DNA of 64,000 nucleotides from Candidatus Latescibacterota bacterium (GTDB taxonomy: Bacteria > Latescibacterota > UBA2968). Made by a program: the position numbers and the translations under genes. The notes beneath the pieces were generated by a model. That model was not told the DNA's origin. It saw nothing but the letters and a program-made list of their open reading frames with translations, and ran no database searches. Positions 14,803 to 23,585 of the stretch are shown here, piece by piece. The stretch covers positions 1-64,000 of the forward strand of contig JAJEHL010000050.1 in the NCBI GenBank assembly GCA_022823725.1, read 5' to 3'. Position 1 is the stretch's first letter. Each line of letters begins with the position of its first letter.

Positions 14803-17232
14803 TTAGTTGCGTACGCGGAATATAGCTCGGCGTTTGACGAGCTTTTTGATCTGCAAATCCGTTACGGCGACTTCGAGTTTATAGACGCCGCGCGGCATTT
14901 TGGACAGGTCGATTTCCAGAAAGGTGAAGTCGTCAGATTTGTCGCCTGCATATACCGAACTGATCGATGTGCGGCTTTGCTGACCGGCTCGGCGCAGGTC
15001 TTCGACTGATTCGGCCATCAAATTGCGTTCAGCCGGCATGTATTGCACTCCAAAATCCACGGTTTGGGCTTTGATATTTTCTTCACCGCCAGTCATAGCA
15101 TCGCCCACCAGGTCATCCTGATCTTGCATTTCACCTTCGGCAGTTTCGACATCCGTGCCGTCGAGCGCGTCGCCTGCGGCGAGAATGTCACTGCTGGAGC
15201 GATCATCTACTGTTTCCATTTGTGCCAATTCTTCGGCGGTTGGCACGATCAGCAGTCCGCGCACTTTTTTCAGGGCTATGGCACCGAACATCGCGGGATT
15301 GACTTCCTGCTGATCGGGAACGCCGATGGTGTAGGTGATTTCATATTGGGTGCGCCCAAATTCGTCTTTTTTTAGATTGTAGATTTCCAGATATACAGAT
15401 GCCAATTCCCCGGTGCGATACGCGCGGAGAGGATTGGGTGCAATGCGGAGATCCATTCGCGTTTCGGGAAAGGGTTTGACCCGTTCAATTTTTTTCGCGA
15501 GTAGCAGATCGCTCATATCCAGGCGCGATTCGGATACGGACAAAAGGCGTTCTGTGCGGAATGTGCCGATGGAGCCACTGTTTCTGTCTCCCACTTCGAC
15601 CACGATATTATACGTGCCCTGGGGAAGTGTCATGGCGCGTTGGCTCAACAAATACTGCGGGGCATTGCCCCCTTTGGGTTTTTCTTGTGCAATTGGTCGC
15701 ACATTGCGGTAGATGTCTTGCCACCGGTAATCGAACATAAACAATCCTTCATCCATGACGATCACCCGGTCGTCATTTGCTTTTAATTTGCCCGTGGGAA
15801 TGGCGTAGGCGATTTCCATGCGCATATTTTTGCCCGAGCGGAAGGCGGTGATCTGGTGTGGCATGGAGTATTTTCTGTTCTGGAATGGATCGACAAATCG
15901 CGCTTCTTTTTCTTTGAACGCCGCGCGATTTTGTATTTCAAAATACTCTTCGCGCATTTTGTCGCTCGCCCATTGCGGGTTAGTAGATTTTCTGAAGAGC
16001 GTTCGATCTACCTGTGTTGCATCCACATTGCGCGTTCTCAGCGCGTTGGGATCTCCACCTATGACATCTACCGTACTGCTGGGTCCCACTTCGCCTGCAA
16101 ATCCCCAACCGTCAACGCCATTTACGCTTTGAAATGTGAACCTGTATCCGCCGTAATACCAGGTTTCCTTGAACAGGGGAAATACGCCCGTTGTGCGACG
16201 CTGATATTTTCCGTATTTGATATAGGTTTGTCCGCGAATGGTTTTCCAGCCTTCGATGTTTCGCGCGGGTACGCTAAAGCGCAGATTTGCATAGGCTACG
16301 CGGCCGTAGTGTTCCATGCGCCGCTCGTTGTGGTCAGTCAAAAATAGGGGGTCGTTCTTGTTCCAGAATTGCGCCAATGCCGCAGAGTCCTCCCACTCGC
16401 CATCGTCGCCTACTTTCATGGCTTTTGCGATGCGCGCACTGTCTTCTTGTGACGCGATGAGATCCACGGATTCCATCATTTTGCGCTGTTCGGGATCCAT
16501 GGCTGCGATGGCTTTTTCATACAATTTGTTCGCCTCTAAAAGCTCTCCCTGAAGCTGGTGCGAATAAGCCAAGAACAACTGCGAGTTGGTATCGCCAGGG
16601 AATCTTCGCATCATCCGCCGCATCACCCGTTGCATGGCGGGGATTCTTCTGTGTTCCAGATGGGCCAGTCCCAATAGATAATAGGAGTCCTGATAGTCTG
16701 GATCGATCTCCAGGCTTTTTTCAAATAGCATCACGGCCTGGTCGTATTCGTTTTTGGCAAAAGTCCGAATGGCTCGCCGCTGCGGTATTACCCGGTCGCG
16801 CGTGATCATGTATTCGCCGAATACATGGCGGCCAGCATCGTAGGCTGCTTCGCCTGCATTGGGAAATTTTTCAATGACTTTTTCGTAATGCGCCTTTGCT
16901 TCGCGCTGAAATCCCCTGTTCCACAATGCTTCGCCGTGCAAGAGTTGATATTGCAAATTTTCAGGTTCAATCCGAATCGCCTTTTCGCTCGCTTCTACTG
17001 CACGACGTCGAAATTCGGGCGTGTCCAGGCGAATGTAGAGGCGTGTCAGTTGTGCAAGTGCAGGGGCGTATTTGCTGTTTTTTTTGAGTATTTGTTTGAA
17101 TTCTTCCACGCTTTCTTTGGGTTCAATCTCATTCATGCGCGAAAGTGCGGCGTGATATAGTGAATCTACTTCGCTGGTCCATGCCGGTGCTGCGATCAGG
17201 CAGGTGAGGATCAAAAGCGAGAGGGCTTTCAT
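14803..17232 (-). CDS. TPR- and GWxTD-domain protein (copy C)
   Basis: 809 residues with a signal peptide (MKALSLLILTCLIAAPAWTSE). TPR-like repeats cover about 20-255 (YAPALAQLTRLYIRL, LQYQLLHGEALWNRG, YQDSYYLLGLAHLEHRRIP). The GWxTD region has FWNKNDPLFLTDHNERRMEHYGRV near 289 and GWKTIRGQTYIKYGKYQ near 328, closer to the name motif than copies A and B. A beta-rich C-terminal part follows. Near residues 680-730 there is a strongly acidic linker (SSSDILAAGDALDGTDVE...DQDDLVGDA) missing from its tandem paralog copy D. The two are nearly identical over long stretches. Probably exported; role unknown. GGAG stands ahead of the ATG; the STAS-ATPase gene follows 8 bp downstream. Confidence 0.83.
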   Translation of the reverse strand: MKALSLLILTCLIAAPAWTSEVDSLYHAALSRMNEIEPKESVEEFKQILKKNSKYAPALAQLTRLYIRLDTPEFRRRAVEASEKAIRIEPENLQYQLLHGEALWNRGFQREAKAHYEKVIEKFPNAGEAAYDAGRHVFGEYMITRDRVIPQRRAIRTFAKNEYDQAVMLFEKSLEIDPDYQDSYYLLGLAHLEHRRIPAMQRVMRRMMRRFPGDTNSQLFLAYSHQLQGELLEANKLYEKAIAAMDPEQRKMMESVDLIASQEDSARIAKAMKVGDDGEWEDSAALAQFWNKNDPLFLTDHNERRMEHYGRVAYANLRFSVPARNIEGWKTIRGQTYIKYGKYQRRTTGVFPLFKETWYYGGYRFTFQSVNGVDGWGFAGEVGPSSTVDVIGGDPNALRTRNVDATQVDRTLFRKSTNPQWASDKMREEYFEIQNRAAFKEKEARFVDPFQNRKYSMPHQITAFRSGKNMRMEIAYAIPTGKLKANDDRVIVMDEGLFMFDYRWQDIYRNVRPIAQEKPKGGNAPQYLLSQRAMTLPQGTYNIVVEVGDRNSGSIGTFRTERLLSVSESRLDMSDLLLAKKIERVKPFPETRMDLRIAPNPLRAYRTGELASVYLEIYNLKKDEFGRTQYEITYTIGVPDQQEVNPAMFGAIALKKVRGLLIVPTAEELAQMETVDDRSSSDILAAGDALDGTDVETAEGEMQDQDDLVGDAMTGGEENIKAQTVDFGVQYMPAERNLMAESVEDLRRAGQQSRTSISSVYAGDKSDDFTFLEIDLSKMPRGVYKLEVAVTDLQIKKLVKRRAIFRVRN

Positions 17233-17261
17233 AGTGGTCTCCAGGTGAAGAGATTTTTTGC

Positions 17262-19574
17262 TTATTCACGGACTCGGAACACGGTGTTGCGCTTTACTTG
17301 TTTTTTGGCTTTTAAATCCGTTACTGCGATTTCGAGTTTGTAAATGCCACGCGGCATTGTCGATAGGTCGATTTCCAGGAAGGTGAAGTCGTCGGATTTG
17401 TCGCCGGTATATACCGAACTGATCGATGTGCTGCTCTGCTGCCCGGCTCGCCGCAGTTCTTCGAGGGATTCGGCCATCTGATTGCGTTCGGCCAGTACGT
17501 ATCGGACTCTCAGGTTCGCTCGTTTTTTTTGCGTTTGTGTATTTCCACTGGCGGCTTTTTTATTATCCGAGCTTTCTCCAGCCGATTGTCCAGGCGGCGA
17601 CACAATGAGCAATCCGTCCAGCTCTGTAAGGTCTATGGCACCGAACATTGAAGGATCTACTTCTGCTTTTTCGGGTACGCTGATGCTATAGACGATTTGA
17701 TATTGGGTGCGCCCGAATTCGTCTTTTTTCAGGTTGTAAATTTCCAGATATACAGATGCCAATTGCCCGGTGCGATACGCGCGAAGCGGATTGGGGGCAA
17801 TGCGCAGGTCTGTGCGCTTTTCGGGAAAGGGATTGATCGTTTCAATTTTCTGGGCGAGTAACAGGTCACTCATGTCCAGACTCGATTCAGAGACTGTCAA
17901 GAGGCGTTCTGTGCGAAATGTGCCGATGGATCCGCTGATTCTGTCGCCTACCTCGACTACCACATTATAGGTGCCCTGAGGAAGTGTCATGGCGCGCTGG
18001 CTCAACAGATACTGCTGTGCATTTCTTCCCGATGGCCGTTTTTGTCCCAGTGGTCGGACTTTGCGATAAATATCTCGCCACCGGTAATCGAACATAAATA
18101 GTCCTTCGTCCATGACGATCATCTGGTCGTCGTTTGCTTTTAATTTGCCCGTGGGAATGGCATAAGCGATTTCCATACGCATATTTTTTCCTGCGCGGAA
18201 GGCGGTAATCTGGTGAGGCAAGGTGTATTTCCGACTGTGGAATGGATCTACAAAGCGCGCTTCTACGGTTTTAAATGCCGCGCGATTTTGTATGTCGTAA
18301 TACTCGTCGAGAATTCTTTGGCTCCTCGGTATTGAACTTCTCGGCCTCGAACTTCTCGACCTCCTCGGGCTGTTTCCGAACGAGCCTCTGCTGGCTGCTC
18401 GCGTCACATCAACCGTGCTGCTGGGTCCCACTTCGCCTGCAAATCCCCAACCGTCAACGCCATTTACGCTTTGAAAGACGAAGTGGTATCCATCGTAGTA
18501 CCATGTTTCTTTGAACATGGGATATACACCCGTTGTGCGGCGCTGGTATTTTCCGTATTTGATGTAGGTTTGTCCGCGAATGGTTTTCCAGCCTTCGATG
18601 TTCCGCGCGGGTACGCTAAAGCGCAGATTTGCGTATGCCACGCGACCGTAGTGTTCCATCCGACGCTCGTTGTGATTGGTCAGAAAGAGAGGATCGTTCT
18701 TGTTCCAGAATTCCGTCAATGCCCCAGAATCCTTCCACTCGCCATCGTCGCTCACTTGCATGGCTTTTGAGATACGCGCACTGTCTTCTTTTGATGCGAT
18801 GATATCTACGGATTCCATCATTTTGCGCTGTTCGGGTTCCATGGCTGCGATGGCCTGTTCATATAGCTTGTTCGCTTCGGGAAGATTGCCCTGAAGCTGG
18901 TGAGAATAGGCCATGAACAATTGTGCGTTTATGTCGCCCGGGAATCTTCGCATCATCTGACGCATCACCCGTTGCATGGCGGGGATTCTTCTGTGTTCCA
19001 GATGCGCCAGTCCCAATAGATAATAGGAGTCCTGATAATCCCTATCGACCTCCAGACTCTTTTCAAATAGCATTACGGCCTGGTCGTATTCGTTCTTGGC
19101 AAAGGTCCGAATCGCACCCCGTCGCTGAATGATCCGATCTCGCGTGATCATGTATTCGCCGAATATATGGCGACCGGCATCGTAGGCTGCTACGGCCGCA
19201 TTGGGAAATTTTTCAATGACTTTTTCGTAATGCGCCTTTGCTTCGCGCTGAAATCCCCTGTTCCACAATGCTTCGCCGTGCAAGAGTTGGTATTGCAAGT
19301 TCTCTGGTTCAATCCGAATGGCTTTTTCGCTTGCTTCTACTGCGCGGCGTCGAAACTCGGGTGTGTCCAGGCGAATGTAGAGGCGGGTTAGTTGTGCAAG
19401 TGCTGGGGCGTGTTTGCCGTTTTTCTTGAGTACTTGTTTGAATTCTTCCACGCTTTCCTTCGGTTCGATCTCGTTCATGCGCGCGAGGGCAGCGTGATAG
19501 AGTGAATCTACTTCGCTGGTCCATGCCGGTGCTGCGATCAGGCAGGTGAGGATCAAAAGTACGAGGGCTTTCAT
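17262..19574 (-). CDS. TPR- and GWxTD-domain protein (copy D), tandem duplicate of copy C
   Basis: 770 residues, same order as copy C: signal peptide MKALVLLILTCLIAAPAWTSE, TPR region to about 255, FWNKNDPLFLTNHNERR, GWKTIRGQTYIKYGKYQ and the beta-rich end. Long nucleotide stretches match copy C exactly (for example the bases encoding the GWKTIRG segment). Two segments differ sharply. A Ser/Arg-rich stretch (ASRGSFGNSPRRSRSSRPRS..., encoded around 18300-18410) replaces the copy C sequence between TVDV and the EYYD/EYFE helix. A short Lys-rich linker (NKKAASGNTQTQKKRA) replaces the acidic linker of copy C. AAAGGAG precedes the ATG. It is 29 bp from copy C and 31 bp from the amidohydrolase gene, so the block may be one transcript. 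Confidence 0.83.
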   Translation of the reverse strand: MKALVLLILTCLIAAPAWTSEVDSLYHAALARMNEIEPKESVEEFKQVLKKNGKHAPALAQLTRLYIRLDTPEFRRRAVEASEKAIRIEPENLQYQLLHGEALWNRGFQREAKAHYEKVIEKFPNAAVAAYDAGRHIFGEYMITRDRIIQRRGAIRTFAKNEYDQAVMLFEKSLEVDRDYQDSYYLLGLAHLEHRRIPAMQRVMRQMMRRFPGDINAQLFMAYSHQLQGNLPEANKLYEQAIAAMEPEQRKMMESVDIIASKEDSARISKAMQVSDDGEWKDSGALTEFWNKNDPLFLTNHNERRMEHYGRVAYANLRFSVPARNIEGWKTIRGQTYIKYGKYQRRTTGVYPMFKETWYYDGYHFVFQSVNGVDGWGFAGEVGPSSTVDVTRAASRGSFGNSPRRSRSSRPRSSIPRSQRILDEYYDIQNRAAFKTVEARFVDPFHSRKYTLPHQITAFRAGKNMRMEIAYAIPTGKLKANDDQMIVMDEGLFMFDYRWRDIYRKVRPLGQKRPSGRNAQQYLLSQRAMTLPQGTYNVVVEVGDRISGSIGTFRTERLLTVSESSLDMSDLLLAQKIETINPFPEKRTDLRIAPNPLRAYRTGQLASVYLEIYNLKKDEFGRTQYQIVYSISVPEKAEVDPSMFGAIDLTELDGLLIVSPPGQSAGESSDNKKAASGNTQTQKKRANLRVRYVLAERNQMAESLEELRRAGQQSSTSISSVYTGDKSDDFTFLEIDLSTMPRGIYKLEIAVTDLKAKKQVKRNTVFRVRE

Positions 19575-19605
19575 GGGGAGGCTCCTTTTGACGGATTCTC
19601 ATGAG

Positions 19606-20679
19606 TTAAAGTCTGTAGAATGCTTTTGCATTTTCGTACAGAATTTTTCCCAGTAATGCATCCGATAAGCCTTTGGGGATTGCGTCTATTGGCTCGTCGA
19701 AATGCCAATGTGGATAGTCTGTGGAAAACATCAGCATGTCATCCGATTCCAGATGGTCCATAACTTGCAATAGATATTCGGCTTCTGGCGGGGCGTCCAT
19801 AGGTTGTAGTGTCATCCGAATGTGTTCGCGGATGTATTCCGACGGTGGGCGTTTGACCCACGGTATATCGCGTCGCAAGCCCTTCCATTCCTTATCTATG
19901 CGCCACATCAATGCAGGCATCCAGGTCCAGCCGCCTTCGATGAGCGCTATGCGCAATTCGGGAAACCGATCAAACGCGCCTTCTACGACCAGACTCATGA
20001 CTTGCGACTGAAATATTTGCGACATACCGACCATTTCTTCGGCGTAGGTCGCAGGCCAACCAACGGGTGTGGGTGGCAGGCTCGATGCACCGCCGTAGTG
20101 TATCCCGATGGCGAGGTCGCGTTTTACCGCTGCTTCGAACAAGGGGTCGTAAACGCGTTTGCCATAGGGTTGATATGATCTGACCGGCACAACGACCTGA
20201 ACAAAGCCCGGATGGTCGCCGAATCGCTCGATTTCACGCGCGGCGAGTACTGGATTTTGACTGGGTACCACGAGAGATGCGCGCAGTCGGTCGTCTCTGT
20301 TTAACCACGCGTCGATTTGCCACTGGTTGATCGCGGTTGCAAGCGATGCGGACAGGTCTTCGTTGTGTACGCTTTGTACGCGGTAAGCACAGGTTAAGAT
20401 CCCGATTTCGACATCCCATGCGTCCAGTGCCTGTTTTTTTATCAATTCAAAATTGGATCCCGGTGGACCATTTTTCGGCTTTGTGCCTTTTCGCGCAGAT
20501 GTGGGTGCTCGCGCGGGATAATCATTTGCATTGGGTCCCACAAATGCCGATTCGTCGATGTACGCAACCCAGTGTTCTTCCAGATATGGAATCAGTGGGT
20601 CTAAATTGGGCAGTTCGTTGTGAATATCGCAGTCGATGATGGGATGATAAAAGGGGTTAGCAGGTGTAGTACGCGCCAT
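19606..20679 (-). CDS. Amidohydrolase_2-family metal-dependent hydrolase
   Basis: 357 residues from the ATG at 20679; a longer frame exists upstream but would overlap the preceding gene. TIM-barrel features of PF04909 (ACMSD-like decarboxylases/hydrolases): N-terminal metal motif DCDIHNE in place of DxHxH, AIGIHYGG for the mid-barrel histidine, RIALIEGGWTWMP, and STDYPHWHFDEP with the C-terminal catalytic aspartate. Such proteins hydrolyse or decarboxylate small aromatic or sugar-acid derivatives with zinc. Fourteen bases separate it from the TIM-barrel isomerase gene, with which it and the next two genes form a catabolic operon. Confidence 0.84.
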   Translation of the reverse strand: MARTTPANPFYHPIIDCDIHNELPNLDPLIPYLEEHWVAYIDESAFVGPNANDYPARAPTSARKGTKPKNGPPGSNFELIKKQALDAWDVEIGILTCAYRVQSVHNEDLSASLATAINQWQIDAWLNRDDRLRASLVVPSQNPVLAAREIERFGDHPGFVQVVVPVRSYQPYGKRVYDPLFEAAVKRDLAIGIHYGGASSLPPTPVGWPATYAEEMVGMSQIFQSQVMSLVVEGAFDRFPELRIALIEGGWTWMPALMWRIDKEWKGLRRDIPWVKRPPSEYIREHIRMTLQPMDAPPEAEYLLQVMDHLESDDMLMFSTDYPHWHFDEPIDAIPKGLSDALLGKILYENAKAFYRL

Positions 20680-20693
20680 GATAACAGTCCTGA

Positions 20694-21506
20694 TCAATAT
20701 CCCGCACTGCGGCAATACTGATACATTTTGGCACTGCGGGTCGCTTCATTTATTGCGTCTTCGCCTTCGTAAATCGGCGCGCCCGGGCAGGCTGTTACCC
20801 ACCGATCGTATCCCGTATCTTTGAGTACGTTTGCCAGGTCTGGGAAATCCAATGCTTTGCCGACGCCTACAGAGACCCATTGGGGCGAAAACCGCTCCTC
20901 TGCGTCCCGCGTGATGTTCTCGTCTGCCCAGTCTTGCAGGTGTACGTAATTGAGTTGGTCTTGAAAGTCGCGCAATGATTGCGCGGCGTCATAGTCCCAG
21001 AGTTGTGCATGCGATACGTCGATACACAGTTTTGCTTTTTTGAGGTGTTGCATATACAGTGTCCAGTCTTCTTTTGAATCTACCAGCAGATTGGTGTGGA
21101 TGTGATAACTCAATTCCAGATCGTATTGCGCTGCGTAATCAGCCCAGTTGTCTGCCGCTTCAGCGGCCTGTTTGATATCGTCTTTGGTGATATCCCGATC
21201 TTTGGGTTTGGGACCGCTCATGTACATGAAACAATCCACTTCCATTTCAGCGGCAAAATCAATGCGCCGTTTGTTGCGTTCCTGGTGTTCCCAACCGGAT
21301 ATTTCGGGCGATCCCTGCGCTGTGTACACCGCCATGGGCAATCCCACGTTGTCACATATTTTTCGAATTCGACGCGCTGGTCCCAACCAATCCAGTGGCA
21401 ACCGACATTCCCAGCCGTCCCAACCCGATTTTTTGAGGGCTTCAAGGGCAGGCTCCAGATCCGGGTTTCTCCACCGCAATGCACAGTATCCAAGTTTAAA
21501 TGCCAT
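20694..21506 (-). CDS. Sugar phosphate isomerase/epimerase-type TIM-barrel protein
   Basis: 270 residues, MAFKLGYCALRWRNPDLEPAL..., with the xylose-isomerase-like (AP_endonuc_2) pattern: GWDGWECRL after the first strand, LSYHIHTNLLV and LCIDVSHAQLWD carrying the metal-site His/Asp, YVHLQDW and WVTACPG near the end. Substrate is probably a sugar or inositol derivative; unknown. AAAGGAG precedes the ATG. It lies between an enolase-superfamily gene (12 bp upstream) and the amidohydrolase gene. Confidence 0.82.
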   Translation of the reverse strand: MAFKLGYCALRWRNPDLEPALEALKKSGWDGWECRLPLDWLGPARRIRKICDNVGLPMAVYTAQGSPEISGWEHQERNKRRIDFAAEMEVDCFMYMSGPKPKDRDITKDDIKQAAEAADNWADYAAQYDLELSYHIHTNLLVDSKEDWTLYMQHLKKAKLCIDVSHAQLWDYDAAQSLRDFQDQLNYVHLQDWADENITRDAEERFSPQWVSVGVGKALDFPDLANVLKDTGYDRWVTACPGAPIYEGEDAINEATRSAKMYQYCRSAGY

Positions 21507-21517
21507 GATGGTCTCCT

Positions 21518-22756
21518 TTATCTAAATAATTCCCGATATTCTCGGTCGTATTCTTCTGTTCCGTCATCCAGTTTTAATTCCAGGCGGATGCCCGGTAGAA
21601 AGCCGGTTAGTCGGCCCGCCAAAAAGTCTTCGCGATAGCTTCCGTCCGGATAATGGGTCTGCCGTCCGTCGGGCCAGTGTATTGTGTGAATCTGTCGCTT
21701 TTCTTCGAGTTTGAAATCTGGAGCGACGCGATAGCGTTCAATGACGTCCCAATCGAGTTCAATACCCAATCCCGGCGCATTGGGTACGCGGATATGCCCG
21801 CCTTCTACTTTGAAGTCTTTGACGAGCGGATGCGTCCAGATGTTCACACAGGGGATCGCGGGCCAGCGCGCGTGAGATAATACTGCGCCCAGATGTACGC
21901 CCCACATGGTGGTCAGTCCCGATCCCACCAGTTGTAGCCAGAATGGCATGTTGGCTTCTGCGGCGAGGGTGCCCTGTTTCATCACGCGACTGGCGCCACC
22001 GCCTATGACAAATCCGTCGCATACGCCTTCGCGCACTGCTGTCATAAAGGGCGGGTTGCCAAAGTGCATGGCAATTGGGCTGGCGATCTTTTCCCGCAAC
22101 AGGGCGTTGCCCGCTACGTCGTTTTGCGGGATTGGCGTTTCGACCATTGCCAGTTGGCTATACGTGTCTTCTAATCGCCGGATCAAGGGCGCGGCATGAT
22201 CTACGCCGAGCAATAGGCCGTTGAAATCTGCGTCGATTTTGAAATAATTCGGTACAGATTTTCTGACGGCTTCAAGTTGTTCTGCGGGATAAAACCAGGG
22301 GCGTGTTTTTACCTTCATTGTCGTAAATCCGTGGTCTATCGCTGCCTGTGCTTCCATAGCCCAGTCTTCGGGGGTGCGGTCCTGCGACCACCACGATACG
22401 GGGCACGCGTCTCGATATTGTACGCCTATCAGTTTGTGACACGGCACGCCGAGTGTTTTCCCGGCTGCATCGAAGAGGGCCATCTGCAAGCCGGCGCCCA
22501 GGCTGTCATCCCACAAATGATCAAATATATTCTTTCCGCGCACGCGGGCGAATTGCTTTTCATTGGATTGTCCCCACGTATATCGCGTCAGGGTTTCGCC
22601 ATATCCCGTTACGCCCGCAGAGGTCGTTATTTTGCACACATCCACGAGTGCCCAAAACGGTACCCGAGTTTGTTTTACTTTTGCACACCGCGGATGAAAT
22701 GGGACGTGCAGAAGGATATGTTCAATATCCGCAACTTCGCAGTCTTTGGAGGTCAT
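21518..22756 (-). CDS. Mandelate racemase/muconate-lactonizing-family enzyme (enolase superfamily)
   Basis: 412 residues. The N-terminal capping domain (IEHILLHVPFHPRC...YGETLTRY) is followed by a barrel with TMKVKTRPW (the KxK-type catalytic lysines), FKIDADFNG (first metal aspartate), MVETPIPQND (second acidic ligand) and FVIGGGASRVMKQG later in the barrel. Enzymes of this superfamily abstract the proton alpha to a carboxylate, mostly dehydrating or epimerising sugar acids. The exact subgroup is not clear. GAAGGGAA precedes the ATG. It sits 15 bp from the beta-propeller gene upstream and 11 bp from the isomerase downstream. Confidence 0.84.
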   Translation of the reverse strand: MTSKDCEVADIEHILLHVPFHPRCAKVKQTRVPFWALVDVCKITTSAGVTGYGETLTRYTWGQSNEKQFARVRGKNIFDHLWDDSLGAGLQMALFDAAGKTLGVPCHKLIGVQYRDACPVSWWSQDRTPEDWAMEAQAAIDHGFTTMKVKTRPWFYPAEQLEAVRKSVPNYFKIDADFNGLLLGVDHAAPLIRRLEDTYSQLAMVETPIPQNDVAGNALLREKIASPIAMHFGNPPFMTAVREGVCDGFVIGGGASRVMKQGTLAAEANMPFWLQLVGSGLTTMWGVHLGAVLSHARWPAIPCVNIWTHPLVKDFKVEGGHIRVPNAPGLGIELDWDVIERYRVAPDFKLEEKRQIHTIHWPDGRQTHYPDGSYREDFLAGRLTGFLPGIRLELKLDDGTEEYDREYRELFR

Positions 22757-22771
22757 TTTGGATTCCCTTCG

Positions 22772-23443
22772 TTATACGATTAATCGACCAATAGCGCAAT
22801 TGTGTGCGTCGCAGTACCACAGGACGCCGTCGTGCATGGTCATGCCGTGTACTTCGTCGGGTGCTTCTACGCGGATGACGTCGTACACGCGGCCATCTGC
22901 TGTGCCCAGTAAGTTTACGGTGCCTGCGGATGTGTCCGCTACCCATAATTTGTCGTCTTGCCAGGCCAATCCGTGGTTGCGGAGGCCGGGGGTTCGAAAT
23001 GCGTGTTCTTCTGTCCAGGTTTCGGCATCTACCACATGTACAAATTGCGAGGGCGGGGATGCAATATAAATTTTGCCATCGCGCCATTCCAGTCCGTGTG
23101 CGCCGGTTTCTGAGGCGCCCGGCATGCCCTCGCGCCAGGACGCGACGCCAACGCCGGGAGAATCGTATTTTGCAATGGTTTTGCCAGTTTTCATATCGAG
23201 TTTTGCTATTTGCAATTCAAATGTGGATGCGATCCATACATATCCGCCACCGACTGTAATTCCGCTTGAATGCTCTGTGTCTGTTTGCGCCTCAAATAGC
23301 ACGTCACCCGTTTCCCAATCTACTTTGTAAATTTTCAGATCCACCTGATCGATAATCCACAGGCCATCCGGCGCAGCTTGCAGACCATTGGGCTGGGGAC
23401 CTGGACTCTTGAAACGCTTTTCGACCTTTGCTATCTTTATCAT
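22772..23443 (-). CDS. Beta-propeller protein (SMP-30/streptogramin-lyase-like repeats)
   Basis: 223 residues without signal peptide or membrane segment. Repeating WxxD or VWIAS-type blades are visible (LWIIDQVDLKIYKVD, VWIASTFELQIAKLD, IYIASPPSQFVHVVD, LWVADTSAGTVNLLG, LWYCDAHNCAIGRL). This repeat pattern marks a small five- to six-blade propeller of the NHL/Vgb/YncE kind. It may be a lactonase-type companion of the sugar-acid dehydratase downstream, but no catalytic residue set is identified. First gene of the minus-strand catabolic operon; AGGAG precedes the ATG. The 142 bp upstream (23444-23585) form the divergent promoter region with the plus-strand cell-wall genes. Confidence 0.65.
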   Translation of the reverse strand: MIKIAKVEKRFKSPGPQPNGLQAAPDGLWIIDQVDLKIYKVDWETGDVLFEAQTDTEHSSGITVGGGYVWIASTFELQIAKLDMKTGKTIAKYDSPGVGVASWREGMPGASETGAHGLEWRDGKIYIASPPSQFVHVVDAETWTEEHAFRTPGLRNHGLAWQDDKLWVADTSAGTVNLLGTADGRVYDVIRVEAPDEVHGMTMHDGVLWYCDAHNCAIGRLIV

Positions 23444-23585
23444 GGTATGGCTCCTGTTTGTTAGCTGGCACTCATCCTAAAATCATATATGACCTAATGT
23501 AATACATCTTTGGCTTGAAGCAAGTTATTGTACTATGCTACATTTTCTTTGACTTGTCAGTTCTCGATTGCCATTTTGTTTTTTC

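Noticed and set aside
23501-23545. A sigma-70 promoter for the plus-strand cell-wall operon
   Set aside because: TTGAAG and TATGCT are present but spaced only 13 bp apart, too short to support.
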